A stretch of DNA of 64,000 nucleotides from VAZQ01 sp035263865 (GTDB lineage Bacteria; Pseudomonadota; Alphaproteobacteria; Rhizobiales; Xanthobacteraceae): the NCBI GenBank assembly GCA_035263865.1, contig DATFQX010000422.1, positions 36,603 through 100,602 of the forward strand, read 5' to 3'. The translations under genes were made by a program, and so were the position numbers. Positions 26,375 to 35,164 of this stretch are shown here, piece by piece (the stretch's first letter is position 1; each line of letters starts with the position of its first letter). Under the pieces are notes generated by a model that was given only the letters and a program-made list of their open reading frames with translations, did no database searches and had not been told where the DNA came from.

Positions 26375-26971
26375 ATGGTATCTGAAATGGCTGCTGGTAG
26401 TCTGCGCTCTCTCACGCGCAGCGCAGCGTTGAGCAGGTGGCCGATAATCGCAGCCCTCCTCGTCGGGCTGTGCACGGCCGCGACCCGCGGCACGGCCGAT
26501 GGCGGCAAGGCGGCGGGGGGCACCATGCTCAATGCGCTCGCCGAGTCCTCGCAATCGTCGTTCTCGCTGCCGAGCCTGGACGGCCCGCCACAAGAGCTCG
26601 CCCGGCTTCGCGGTCGGGTGGTCCTCATCCATTTCTTCGCCACCTGGTGCGAGCCTTGCCGGGAGGAAATGGCGAGCTTGAGAGAACTGCAGTCGAGGCT
26701 CGAGGCCCGTCCCTTTACCATTGTGCCGATCAGCGTGGCGGAGGCCGACGGAGCGGTACGGCGTTTCTTCGCAGGCGAATCCTTGCCGTTCGCAATCTTG
26801 CTCGATCGGGATCGCGCGGTTGCAAGGGCGTGGAATATTCACACGCTGCCTTCGACCGTCGTGCTTGACGGCGGGCTGAAACCGCGCTTCATCGCCGAAG
26901 GCGATGTCGACTGGGCGCGCCCGGATGTGACGAAAATTCTCACGGATCTGCTCATGGAGGCGCCCGGCTGA
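26375..26971 (+). CDS. TlpA-like thiol:disulfide oxidoreductase, membrane-anchored
   Basis: The 198-residue protein has an N-terminal membrane or signal segment (about 22-40) and a periplasmic thioredoxin fold. The active site is FFATWCEPCREEM near residue 90, and the cis-proline lies in HTLPSTVVLDG. Such proteins reduce apocytochromes or other envelope disulfides. The transglutaminase-like gene follows 42 bases later on the same strand. The start could be ATG 26375 or ATG 26387. Confidence 0.88.
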   Translation: MVSEMAAGSLRSLTRSAALSRWPIIAALLVGLCTAATRGTADGGKAAGGTMLNALAESSQSSFSLPSLDGPPQELARLRGRVVLIHFFATWCEPCREEMASLRELQSRLEARPFTIVPISVAEADGAVRRFFAGESLPFAILLDRDRAVARAWNIHTLPSTVVLDGGLKPRFIAEGDVDWARPDVTKILTDLLMEAPG

Positions 26972-27013
26972 ACGGTGCGGGTGTGCATCTTTAATAGAAC
27001 AGGGAGACTAGGC

Positions 27014-28111
27014 ATGTTGAGACGAGAATTCTTAAGGGGCGGCGCGGCACTGACGGCGGGTGTGGCATTGCCGCGTGGCGCATGGGCCGAGCTCCCGTTC
27101 ACCCCCCGCCCGGATAGCTGGCGCAAGTTCGAGGTCACCACGCTCGTCGAGATCGTCAAGCCAACCCACAAGGCGCAAGCCTGGCTGCCGTTGCCGGCGG
27201 TCGCAGAGCCGGGCTGGACGCGGCCGCTGGGCAACGAATGGACAACCAACGCGAAGTCGGCGGTGCTCACCCGCGACTCCAAGTACGGGGCGCAGATGTT
27301 GCACGTCGAATGGGCCGACGGCGAGGGCGCGCCCGTCGCGGAAGTGGTGAGTCGCATTGTCACGCGCGATCGCTCGGTCGATCTCGCCAACCGCATCGCC
27401 GTAGCGCCCCTCTCCGAGGCTGAGCGGAACCTCTATACCTCCTCGACTGATCTGATGCCGACGGACGGAGTCGTGAAAGCGACCGCCGACAAGATCGTGG
27501 GCTGGGCCTTCAGCGACGTCGAGAAGGCGCGCCGCATTTATGAGTGGATCGTCGATAATACTTTCCGCGATCCCAAGACGCGCGGCTGCGGCATCGGCGA
27601 CATCGCCTCGATGCTCAAGACAGGCGACCTCGGCGGCAAGTGCGCGGACTTGAATGCGCTCTATGTCGGGTTGGCGCGCGCGGTTGGGCTCCCCGCACGC
27701 GACGTCTACGGCATCCGCATTGCGCCCTCGCGGTTCGGCTACAAGAGCCTTGGGGCAGGTAGCGAGATCGTCAGCAAAGCCCAGCACTGTCGCGCCGAGG
27801 TTTTCCTGAGCGGATTCGGCTGGACCCCGGTCGATCCCGCGGATGTCCGCAAAGTCGTGCTCGAAGAGCCGCCGGGCCAACTTGCGCTCGACGACCCCAA
27901 GGTCATGGCCGCCCGCAAGACGCTGTTCGGCGCCTGGGAGATGAACTGGCTCGCCTACAACTTCGCCCATGACGTCGAGCTCCCGGGCTCCTCAGGTCCC
28001 AGGATCGGCTTTCTCATGTACCCGCAAGCGGAGGTGGACGGCGAACGGCTCGATTCGCTCGACCCGGATGGCTTCAAGTACGTTATTACAGCGAAGCAGA
28101 TTTCGACCTAG
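27014..28111 (+). CDS. Tat-exported transglutaminase-like cysteine protein
   Basis: The 365-residue protein starts with a twin-arginine signal (LRREFLRGGAALTAGVALP, cleaved near WAE). The transglutaminase core holds the triad: Cys in LGGKCADLNALYVGLARAVG, His in KAQHCRAEVF and Asp in GWTPVDPADVRK. Periplasmic members act as proteases or amidases on envelope substrates. I chose the ATG at 27014 (CAGGGAG upstream). It follows the TlpA-like gene and may need it for cysteine reduction, which is inference. Confidence 0.87.
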   Translation: MLRREFLRGGAALTAGVALPRGAWAELPFTPRPDSWRKFEVTTLVEIVKPTHKAQAWLPLPAVAEPGWTRPLGNEWTTNAKSAVLTRDSKYGAQMLHVEWADGEGAPVAEVVSRIVTRDRSVDLANRIAVAPLSEAERNLYTSSTDLMPTDGVVKATADKIVGWAFSDVEKARRIYEWIVDNTFRDPKTRGCGIGDIASMLKTGDLGGKCADLNALYVGLARAVGLPARDVYGIRIAPSRFGYKSLGAGSEIVSKAQHCRAEVFLSGFGWTPVDPADVRKVVLEEPPGQLALDDPKVMAARKTLFGAWEMNWLAYNFAHDVELPGSSGPRIGFLMYPQAEVDGERLDSLDPDGFKYVITAKQIST

Positions 28112-28187
28112 CAACTGAGGTCTGTTGCGTCATGCTCGCGCTGGAGCGCGGGCAGCCACGTTTGCTTGACGGTGTCACAAAACATGA

Positions 28188-28208
28188 TGGCCGGGACAAG
28201 CCCGGCCA
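28188..28208. repeat. REP-like palindrome between convergent genes, copy 1
   Basis: TGGCCGGG (28188-28195) and CCCGGCCA (28201-28208) pair across ACAAG. It belongs to a dispersed Bradyrhizobium-type palindrome (GGCCGGG-CTTGT-CCCGGCC on the other strand). It lies between the stops of two convergent genes, so it may act as a two-way terminator. Confidence 0.65.
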
Positions 28209-28229
28209 CCACGTCCACGGCAACAATTC

Positions 28230-29963
28230 TCAGCGATAGTACGCGGGCCTTCCGTAAGCCGGCGCGGGATAGAACATCGACTGGAACATGGAGCCGCTGC
28301 GCGCGACGGGTACCGCCGCCGGGGGTTGCGGGGACCGGCGCTGACGCGAGGCGATGAGCTCCTGCTCATGCTTGCGCTCGGGCGCTTGCTCGATGCCGCC
28401 ACGGCCGCTCTTGATTGCGGCGAGCGTGCGGCTATCGAGGTTGTAGATGTCGCGCCGCATCTGCAGCTTGCCGTGGTTGTCGACGAAGGCGGTCTGATAG
28501 GTCAGATGCACCCAGATCGGCGTCGGCTGCAGCTGGAGGTTCTGCTCGCTATGACCGAACATTCGCGTGATCCGCTCCGCGGTCCAGTGTTCCTGCGGCT
28601 GCGCGATGTTGAGAAGGACTTCGGCATATTTCGCCGGATCCTGCACGCGCATGCAGCCGTGGCTGTAGGCGCGCACCTCGTGGGCGAAATAATACTTGTC
28701 CGGCGTGTCGTGCTGATAGACCAGGAAGCGGTTGGGGAAATTGAACCGAATCCGTCCCAGCGCATTGTTGGCTCCCGGCGGCTGCCAAATCGAGACGCCG
28801 CCGCCGCTGTAGCTCACGCGTAGCCCCATACGGGAGAGCACCGTCGGATCCTGCGCCAGCGCCGGCAGATACTCGTTGTGCACGATCGACGGCGGCACGT
28901 GCCAAGTCGGATTGACGGTGATGAATTTCATCGTTTCGCTCAACAGTGGCGTCGGCATGCTCGGCTTGCCGATGACGATGCGGGTGGTCCACACCTGCGC
29001 CCCGTCATGCATCACCTTGAGCGTGAAGTCCGGCTGGTTGACGATCACGTGGGCTGAGCCCAGGTCGCGCGGATACCAGCGCCAGCGCTCCATATTGGCG
29101 ATGACCACTTCGATCTGACGGGATGCGTCGCCCTTTTTGGCGCTGGAGCTGCCGCGCAGCTCCGCGAGCATCGCCTTGAGCTTCTGGTAGCCTTCGTTCT
29201 GCGGGCTGAACGTGTCGAGCACTTTGCCGCCGTCGGTGGTCGCCGCCATCATGCCCAGCACATCTGCAGGCTCCGGCGCAGCCTGCGGCAGCTCGATGTT
29301 GCGGCTGACGCGGGTATAGGGGAAACGCCCTGCCTGCACGTGGCGCGCATAGGTGAACACCGCCTGCGCGAGTTTCAGATCGGCTTCGGCGAGCGCGTCG
29401 CCTGTGAGGCCGGCAAAGCTCGGCGTCTTATAGTCGCTCGCCTCGAGACCATCTGAATCGGCGTTCTTCAAACGCGCGATCGCGGAGGTGGCGCGCACGT
29501 TCTCGAGGCCCTTGTCGAGCCACAACGGCGCATAGTTGCGGCTCTGGTAGAACGCCTCGACGGCAGCGCGCTCTTTCTTGTTGGCGAAGATGCGGTCCGA
29601 CGGTGCGGCGAAGAGGTCGCGGATCTTTTCCGCAATCGGGCGGTCGGCGGGATCGAGTGAGGCCAGCGGGTCAACTACTGGCGCCTGCTCGGCTGCAACC
29701 GTGGAGGCCACCGCCGCCGCCGGTTCGCTGTTAGTCGCCGTCGTGGGCGCCGCTTCTGTCGTTGTCGCTGCTTCGGCGGTGGTTACAGGTTCGATCGTGG
29801 CGGCCGAAGGAGAAGAGACTTCGGTTGAGATCTGCTCGGCAGGCGATCCCGCGCCGGGTGCCGTTTTGCTCCTGTCCAGCGCAAGACCGCCGAGAGGTAT
29901 GGCGGCGAGGATCACGGCCAGAGCCGTGCCGGCCAGCATGTGGTGGTAGCGGAGGCGAGTCAT
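28230..29963 (-). CDS. L,D-transpeptidase, YcbB-like (YkuD catalytic domain)
   Basis: The 577-residue envelope enzyme starts with a signal or anchor segment (about 8-28), then an Ala/Thr-rich linker to about 115. A YcbB-type scaffold region follows (SRNYAPLWLDKG...LKNADSDGLEASDY), then the YkuD domain. The catalytic motif is EVRAYSHGCMRVQDPAKYAE, with the active Cys. These enzymes make 3-3 peptidoglycan cross-links. I chose the ATG at 29963 (GGGGAGA upstream). Element B at 30142-30213 lies upstream. Confidence 0.92.
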   Translation of the reverse strand: MTRLRYHHMLAGTALAVILAAIPLGGLALDRSKTAPGAGSPAEQISTEVSSPSAATIEPVTTAEAATTTEAAPTTATNSEPAAAVASTVAAEQAPVVDPLASLDPADRPIAEKIRDLFAAPSDRIFANKKERAAVEAFYQSRNYAPLWLDKGLENVRATSAIARLKNADSDGLEASDYKTPSFAGLTGDALAEADLKLAQAVFTYARHVQAGRFPYTRVSRNIELPQAAPEPADVLGMMAATTDGGKVLDTFSPQNEGYQKLKAMLAELRGSSSAKKGDASRQIEVVIANMERWRWYPRDLGSAHVIVNQPDFTLKVMHDGAQVWTTRIVIGKPSMPTPLLSETMKFITVNPTWHVPPSIVHNEYLPALAQDPTVLSRMGLRVSYSGGGVSIWQPPGANNALGRIRFNFPNRFLVYQHDTPDKYYFAHEVRAYSHGCMRVQDPAKYAEVLLNIAQPQEHWTAERITRMFGHSEQNLQLQPTPIWVHLTYQTAFVDNHGKLQMRRDIYNLDSRTLAAIKSGRGGIEQAPERKHEQELIASRQRRSPQPPAAVPVARSGSMFQSMFYPAPAYGRPAYYR

Positions 29964-30141
29964 AAGACATTCTCCCCAAGATGTGAGGTCCTTGCCCGCG
30001 TGCGGGCGCGATTGAGAGGTGAGTTGGAAGCGGGAAAAATGCGCACTGCCGCCGCGCGGACGAAAACCGTCGCCGGCGAGGCGCAATCGCAGTCAGAGCC
30101 CGCCGTGGATGTGCATGAAGCCCCCCTGTTCCCATCGACCG

Positions 30142-30213
30142 CCACCTCGGTCCGGCGCGTCGCCGGAGGTGGCTCCCGACTATTGGTCGCGCTGGGGGGT
30201 CAGTAGGTTCAAA
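30142..30213 (-). promoter_or_regulatory. Repeated upstream element with hairpin, copy B
   Basis: Bases 30170-30213 align without gaps to 5950-5993 (34 of 44 identical). On the minus strand the block begins TTTGAACC, contains CGACCAATAGTCGGGAGCC, and is followed by a stronger hairpin (30142-30172: CCACCT/AGGTGG plus CCGGCG/CGCCGG) whose sequence differs from copy A while the position is kept. It lies about 180-250 bases upstream of the L,D-transpeptidase start. I infer a promoter and structured leader. The remaining gap 30214-30488 shows nothing else. Confidence 0.55.
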
Positions 30214-30488
30214 CCATGGGAAGCCATGGGAAAGCTGGTGGCGGCCGGAATGGTTAACCCTCATCTGCTTCTGCGGGCCTATCGAGCCGAGAGGGACCTA
30301 TGCGGCCGCAGGTAGCAGGGATTGCGGGGCGGAACGTCTCCGGTGATGTCCGTGCATACCAGCCCAAGGCGCCCCTGCCGAGGTTATGGTGGCCAGATGG
30401 CGCTTCGCGCTTCGCGCCACCTTCCTTCCTTGCGAGCGGGCGCGATCTGGTGGAAAGTTGAGCAATACAAGCAACGGAGGGCTCGCCG

Positions 30489-31376
30489 ATGGACATCGTT
30501 CCGCTGGGTCCGGGCTTTGCCGCGGAGCTGCGCGGCGTGAGGCTCGCGGACATCGCAGCCGATGACAGCGCGTACAATGAGGCGCGCGCGGTATTCGAGG
30601 AGTACTCGGTTATCGTCTTTCGCGGCCAGGAGGTGACAGACGAGGGCCAGCTTGCTTTCTCGCGCCGGTTCGGGCCGCTTGAGATCACCAAGGTCGGTTC
30701 GCTCGGCGCTGGCACCAACCTCGTGATCCTCAGCACGATCGACGAGAACGGCAAGGTTGTGCCGGCCGATCACCGGCTCGCGCTACGCAACAAGGCCAAC
30801 CAGCTCTGGCACACCGACAGCACGTTCAAACGCGTGCCGGCGCTCGCCTCCGTGCTTTCCGCCCGTGTCATTCCGGCGCGCGGCGGAGAGACCGAATACG
30901 TCTCGACCCGTCTTGCCTTCGAGCGGCTCGATCCGGCGCTGCGCGAACGGCTCGAGAATTCGTTCGTCTGGCACGATTATGCTCATTCACGCGGCAAGAT
31001 CGCGCCCCATCTCGCGAGCGCGGAGGAGCGCGCGGCCCTCCCGCCGCAATGTTGGCGTATGGTCTGGAGGAATCCGGTGAACGGACGCCGTGCTCTCTAT
31101 CTTGCATCGCATGCCTATGCCATCGAGGGGATGGAGCAAAAGGAGGCGCAAAAGTTTCTCGCCAAGCTCATGGAGGCGGCGACTGCGCCCGGCTTGAGCT
31201 ATGCGCACGGCTGGCGCAAGGGCGACGTCGTGATGTGGGACAATCGCGCCACCATGCATCGCGGTCGGCCGTGGCCGGCACACGAGGCGCGGCTCATGGT
31301 GCGAACGACGATCTCGGCGACCGAGGCGGACGGGCTCGAGAGCATCCGGCTGCCGTCCCGGCAGGCGGCGGAATAG
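30489..31376 (+). CDS. TauD/TfdA-family 2-oxoglutarate Fe(II) dioxygenase
   Basis: The 295-residue enzyme carries the iron-binding facial triad: His108 and Asp110 in WHTDSTF and His257 in NRATMHRGRP; Arg268 in HEARLM should bind 2-oxoglutarate. Family members hydroxylate sulfonates, herbicide acids or other small substrates. CGGAGGG lies before the ATG. A MOSC gene starts four bases after its stop, so the pair is an operon. Confidence 0.92.
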   Translation: MDIVPLGPGFAAELRGVRLADIAADDSAYNEARAVFEEYSVIVFRGQEVTDEGQLAFSRRFGPLEITKVGSLGAGTNLVILSTIDENGKVVPADHRLALRNKANQLWHTDSTFKRVPALASVLSARVIPARGGETEYVSTRLAFERLDPALRERLENSFVWHDYAHSRGKIAPHLASAEERAALPPQCWRMVWRNPVNGRRALYLASHAYAIEGMEQKEAQKFLAKLMEAATAPGLSYAHGWRKGDVVMWDNRATMHRGRPWPAHEARLMVRTTISATEADGLESIRLPSRQAAE

Positions 31377-31380
31377 GCTC

Positions 31381-31926
31381 TTGTCGTCGGACCGCAGCGG
31401 AACGTTGGTCGCCCCGCGCGAGGCGGCGGCGAAGCGAGATCCGATCAGCTGGTCTGGCCGCCTGCTCCACATCCATATTGCCGCAAGAGCATCGCTTCCG
31501 ATGCAGGAGCTTGAACTCGCGACGCTTGTCGCCGGCCGAGGGATCGAAGGCGATCGATATTTCAGCGGCACCGGCACGTACTCGATCAAACCTGATGCAC
31601 GCGAAGTCACGCTTATCGAGATGGAAGTGCTCGAGGCGATTGCGCGCGGTGATCCTCCGGCTCCCAGCGAGAAGGTGGAGCTTGCGCCCGCCGACCATCG
31701 CCGCAATCTCACCACACGGGGCGTGCCGCTGAGCCACCTCGTCGGCAAGCGCTTCAAGGTCGGCGAGGCGGTGCTCGTTGGCGGGCGGCTGAATTTCCCC
31801 TGCAGGTATCTCGAGAAGCTCCTGGGGCGGCCGGTCTATACGGCGCTGCTCAACCGCTCCGGCCTCAACTGCCGCATCGAAGTGGGCGGCATCATTCGCA
31901 AGGGCGATCCGATCAGCCCGCTGTGA
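31381..31926 (+). CDS. MOSC-domain protein
   Basis: The 181-residue protein is one MOSC domain: LVAGRGIEGDRYF, then EVTLIEMEVLEAI, NLTTRGVPLSHLVGKRFKVG and the conserved Cys in LNFPCRYLEKLLG, which in relatives binds the molybdenum cofactor sulfur or a metal centre. MOSC proteins often hand sulfur or oxygen to metal centres and detoxify N-hydroxylated compounds. The start appears to be TTG at 31381; no ATG lies before the conserved N-terminus. It is probably translated with the upstream dioxygenase. Confidence 0.87.
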   Translation: MSSDRSGTLVAPREAAAKRDPISWSGRLLHIHIAARASLPMQELELATLVAGRGIEGDRYFSGTGTYSIKPDAREVTLIEMEVLEAIARGDPPAPSEKVELAPADHRRNLTTRGVPLSHLVGKRFKVGEAVLVGGRLNFPCRYLEKLLGRPVYTALLNRSGLNCRIEVGGIIRKGDPISPL

Positions 31927-32112
31927 TCTCCGTCCGAGGCTACATTTCTCGCGGGTCTATGACTTGAAGGGGACCGGACGGCAAACTGCGTCCAGTCCCA
32001 CTCCGCCATGAGCAAATGATTTAGATGGCGTGCGCAACGAGCGGATAATAGCTAGTCCAGACGACAACACGGGTGGCGCTTCGCTCAATCCTGGCGAAGC
32101 TGTGCGACAGCC

Positions 32113-32202
32113 TCACGCCGGGATGTAGATCCACGACAACACGAGAAAGGTGGCGAGAATTGAGTACAGCAACACGCCGGCGCTGTCCGAGTTCCAGGTC
32201 AT
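32113..32202 (-). CDS. 29-residue single-span membrane peptide
   Basis: On the minus strand GGGAGATGCGTC is followed by ATG and 29 codons ending TGA. The peptide has a short polar head (MTWNSDSAG) and one hydrophobic span (VLLYSILATFLVLSWIYIP), ending right at the membrane edge. Such tiny proteins often stabilise larger membrane complexes. No partner gene is adjacent on that strand, and the gap 31927-32388 holds nothing else I recognise. The good ribosome binding site and clean membrane layout support it, but chance cannot be excluded. Confidence 0.5.
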   Translation of the reverse strand: MTWNSDSAGVLLYSILATFLVLSWIYIPA

Positions 32203-32388
32203 GACGCATCTCCCTTCGTCCCAAGTCATGGGAGGAATATCTCAGGCGGCGGCACGGAGTCTGTGATCCGCATCACTGTTCTGCGCTTTTTCGGCCATAG
32301 CCTCTAAGACCTGATGGGACCTGAATTTTCCGCTGTCCATACAGACATTTGTGCGCTACATCCCGTTTCGAGGGGGCAGTCTTCGCGG

Positions 32389-33375
32389 ATGAACCGTCGT
32401 AGCATCGTTTGGCTCGCGCTCTCCCTCGCCGCGCTGGCGGCGCTGCCGATCCTGTCAGTGCTGGCGCAGAGCGGGATCATTCGCGTCATCGTCGGTACGG
32501 TGCCGGGCGGTGCCATCGATCCTTACGCGCGAATGATTGCCGAGCACATGTCGAGGACGCTCGGCCAGCCGATCATTGTCGAGAACAAGCCTGGCGCAAG
32601 CGGGACGCTTGCCGCCGAGTACGTCGCGAACGCGCCGGCCGACGGGACCATCCTGTGGCTCGGCACCCAGGCATTCACCGAGATCAATCCCAATGCGTTC
32701 CCCAACGCCCGGTGGTCCATCGATCAGTTTCGGCCGATCATCCGCGGCGTGGAGGCGCCGCTCGCGTTCATTATCAATCCCAGCGTGCCGGCCGCGACCT
32801 TCGGCGAGTTCATCACCTGGGCCAAGACGAACCGAGGCAAGCTAAGCTACTCGTCCTATCAGGCGGGAACACCGTCGCACTTCCTCGGCTTCCAGATGAA
32901 CGAGAAGTTCGACCTCGACCTCACGCATGTGCCCTATCGCGGCTCCGGCTTGCAGGTGACCGGCCTGCTCGGCGGCCATTCGCTGTTCGGGTTTGCGCAG
33001 GTCAATTCCTCGCTGCCGCACGTGCGTTCCGGCAAGCTCAAGGCGCTCGCCACCACGGGGCCGACGCGCGACCGCTCGATGCCGGAGGTACCTACTTTCG
33101 CGGAGCTCGGTTATCCCGAATTCACGGCCAAGGTTTGGTTCGGCCTCTTGGTGAAGGAAGGCGTGCCCGAGGAGGTCTTCAATCGGTTGACCGAGGCCGC
33201 CAAAGCGGCGCACGCCGATCCCGCCGTGAAAGAGAAGCTCGAGGGGCAAGGGTTCGAGGTCTCGGGCGAGACCGGTCCGCAGCTCAAGCGCGAGATCAAG
33301 CAACAGGTCGAGCGCTGGGGCCGCCTCGTCAAGGCCTCCGGCTTTTCCATCGAGGATCGCGGCAGCACGCAGTGA
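32389..33375 (+). CDS. Bug-family periplasmic solute-binding protein (tripartite tricarboxylate type)
   Basis: The 328-residue protein has a signal peptide (cleaved after SVLAQ) and the two-lobe Bug fold: IRVIVGTVPGGAIDPYAR, then IVENKPGASGTLAAEYVANAPADG. It binds carboxylates or other organic anions for uptake or sensing. No tctAB membrane genes are nearby, so it is an orphan as is common for Bug proteins. The ribosome binding site is weak. I chose the ATG at 32389, which gives a normal signal peptide. Confidence 0.9.
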   Translation: MNRRSIVWLALSLAALAALPILSVLAQSGIIRVIVGTVPGGAIDPYARMIAEHMSRTLGQPIIVENKPGASGTLAAEYVANAPADGTILWLGTQAFTEINPNAFPNARWSIDQFRPIIRGVEAPLAFIINPSVPAATFGEFITWAKTNRGKLSYSSYQAGTPSHFLGFQMNEKFDLDLTHVPYRGSGLQVTGLLGGHSLFGFAQVNSSLPHVRSGKLKALATTGPTRDRSMPEVPTFAELGYPEFTAKVWFGLLVKEGVPEEVFNRLTEAAKAAHADPAVKEKLEGQGFEVSGETGPQLKREIKQQVERWGRLVKASGFSIEDRGSTQ

Positions 33376-33395
33376 AGTGGTCGTCCTCAATCGTC

Positions 33396-33417
33396 ATGCC
33401 AGGGCTTGACCTGGGCA
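33396..33417. repeat. REP-like palindrome between convergent genes, copy 2
   Basis: ATGCCAGG and CCTGGGCAT pair across GCTTGA with one bulged base. The surrounding CGTCATG...GGCTTGACCTGGGCATCCATC is a diverged form of the palindrome at 28188-28208. It also lies between two convergent stops (33375 and 33490). Confidence 0.55.
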
Positions 33418-33489
33418 TCCATCAAAAAGCATTCGTTCAAAGGCAATGACGGTGGACGGACCAAATGCATGTGAGCGATATGCGCTGCA

Positions 33490-35073
33490 TCACGCGCGGC
33501 GCGTCGGCAGCGGCACGCGGTCGACGTGTTCGATCTCCGCCATGAGCAGCTGCTCGACCATCCGCGCGCGGATCGGGGCGTGCGCCGGATCCTCCCAGAG
33601 GTTCTCGAACTCGCCCGGATCGGCTTCCAGATCGTAGAGCTCCCCCCATCCGGTGCCGTGGAACACGCTGATGCGGTAGCGGCGGTCGATCAGGCTATGG
33701 ACGCGCGGCGCTATCTCCGTGCCCGGGCTCGGATGCTGATGATCGTACTGGATGAAGACACTCTCTCGCACTGCGCCGGCGCCGCGCAACGCGGGCAGGA
33801 GGCTGCGCCCTTGGATGCCACTGAACGGCTCGATGCTGGCGCGGTCGAGGACGGTCGTCGAAATGTCCAGCGTGGACGCGAGCGTATCGGCAACGGCTGC
33901 ATAGTCTGCGGCTTGCGGATCGCACCAGATGAAAGGCACCCGGACGATGCTTTGATACTGCTCCGCGCCCTTGAGCAAAAGCCGGTGGTTGCCGAGATGA
34001 TCGCCGTGGTCGCTGGTGAACATGACCACGGTCTCGTCGCGGCGGCCGGACTGCTCCAGTGCGTGCAGCACACGGCCGATGGCATCGTCGATACAGGCAA
34101 TCATGCCGCAGGTCAGCGCGCGCGCCTCCTGCGCCTCGCGCGCCGACACGCTGATGGTGTTCATGCCGTCGAGCTTGGCGGCGCCTGCGTCGCGTTCGGC
34201 CATGATGTTGCGCACGAGCGGCGGCGGCGTCCAGTCGTTCCGTTTGAAGGCTTCCGGCACCGCAAACTGCTCGGGCTTGTACATATCCCAGTACTTGCCG
34301 GGTGGGTTGAACGGGTGATGCGGATCGGGAAAGGACACCATGAGAAAGAACGGCTGGCCGCCATCGGCGGCCTGCAAAAAGGCCTGTGCCTGCTCGCCGA
34401 TGAAGGCCGTCGGATAGAGTTCGGCCGGGACCGCCGTGCGGTAGGCTTGCGGCACCGTGTACTCGTGCGGCAAGGGGTGCCCCAGCAGCCTTGCGGCCTT
34501 GGGATCGCGCTCGGTAAGCCAGCGGGTGTAGTCGCCGCCGGCATCCTCGCCGTGCGCGCGCACCAGCGAGACGTGATCGAAGCCGTAGAACGGCGTTTGC
34601 ACGCGCGCATTCTTGGCGCGCCAATATTCCGGCGTCTCCTGCTCGTAAGCGGCTTGACGGAAGTAGTTGCGCAGCGCCTCCACCAGATCGGCTGACGGTT
34701 CGGAATAGCCCGCGTGCGGCGGCGGCCGTTTGACGATCGGCGGCCACGCCGTGAAGTTCTGCAGATGGCTCTTGCCGACCAATGCGGTGCGGTAGCCCGC
34801 ATCGCGCAACAGCTCGACGAATGTGACTGCCTGCATCGACAGCGGGATGCCGTTGCTGCGCACGCCGTGCACCGATGGCATCCGGCCCGTCATCAAGCTC
34901 GCGCGGTTGGGCATGCATACCGGGCTTGCCACGTAGAACCGACTAAACCGCGTGCCCTTTGCCGCGATCGAATCGATATGCGGCGTGCGCAGCACCGGAT
35001 GTCCATAGCAGCCGAGGAAATCGGCGCGCTGCTGGTCAGTAATGAACAGGATGAAATTCGGAAGCTTGCTCAT
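33490..35073 (-). CDS. Sulfatase-family hydrolase
   Basis: The 527-residue protein has the alkaline-phosphatase fold of sulfatases: an N-terminal metal site (ITDQQRAD) and the signature CMPNRASLMTGR, in which Cys53 would be turned into formylglycine. Metal ligands continue in TSDHGDHLG. There is no signal peptide, so it acts in the cytoplasm, as do choline sulfatases and phosphonate monoester hydrolases. The ATG at 35073 is the first ATG; the open frame begins four codons earlier at TTG. The substrate is unknown. Confidence 0.9.
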   Translation of the reverse strand: MSKLPNFILFITDQQRADFLGCYGHPVLRTPHIDSIAAKGTRFSRFYVASPVCMPNRASLMTGRMPSVHGVRSNGIPLSMQAVTFVELLRDAGYRTALVGKSHLQNFTAWPPIVKRPPPHAGYSEPSADLVEALRNYFRQAAYEQETPEYWRAKNARVQTPFYGFDHVSLVRAHGEDAGGDYTRWLTERDPKAARLLGHPLPHEYTVPQAYRTAVPAELYPTAFIGEQAQAFLQAADGGQPFFLMVSFPDPHHPFNPPGKYWDMYKPEQFAVPEAFKRNDWTPPPLVRNIMAERDAGAAKLDGMNTISVSAREAQEARALTCGMIACIDDAIGRVLHALEQSGRRDETVVMFTSDHGDHLGNHRLLLKGAEQYQSIVRVPFIWCDPQAADYAAVADTLASTLDISTTVLDRASIEPFSGIQGRSLLPALRGAGAVRESVFIQYDHQHPSPGTEIAPRVHSLIDRRYRISVFHGTGWGELYDLEADPGEFENLWEDPAHAPIRARMVEQLLMAEIEHVDRVPLPTRRA

Positions 35074-35164
35074 GGACAAGTGCAATGACGGTCCGGCCGA
35101 GCGGGGTCAACCCCGTTCCGGCCGAAGGCGTGCGGCGGCTACGGCCCTTACCGTTAAATGAGAG

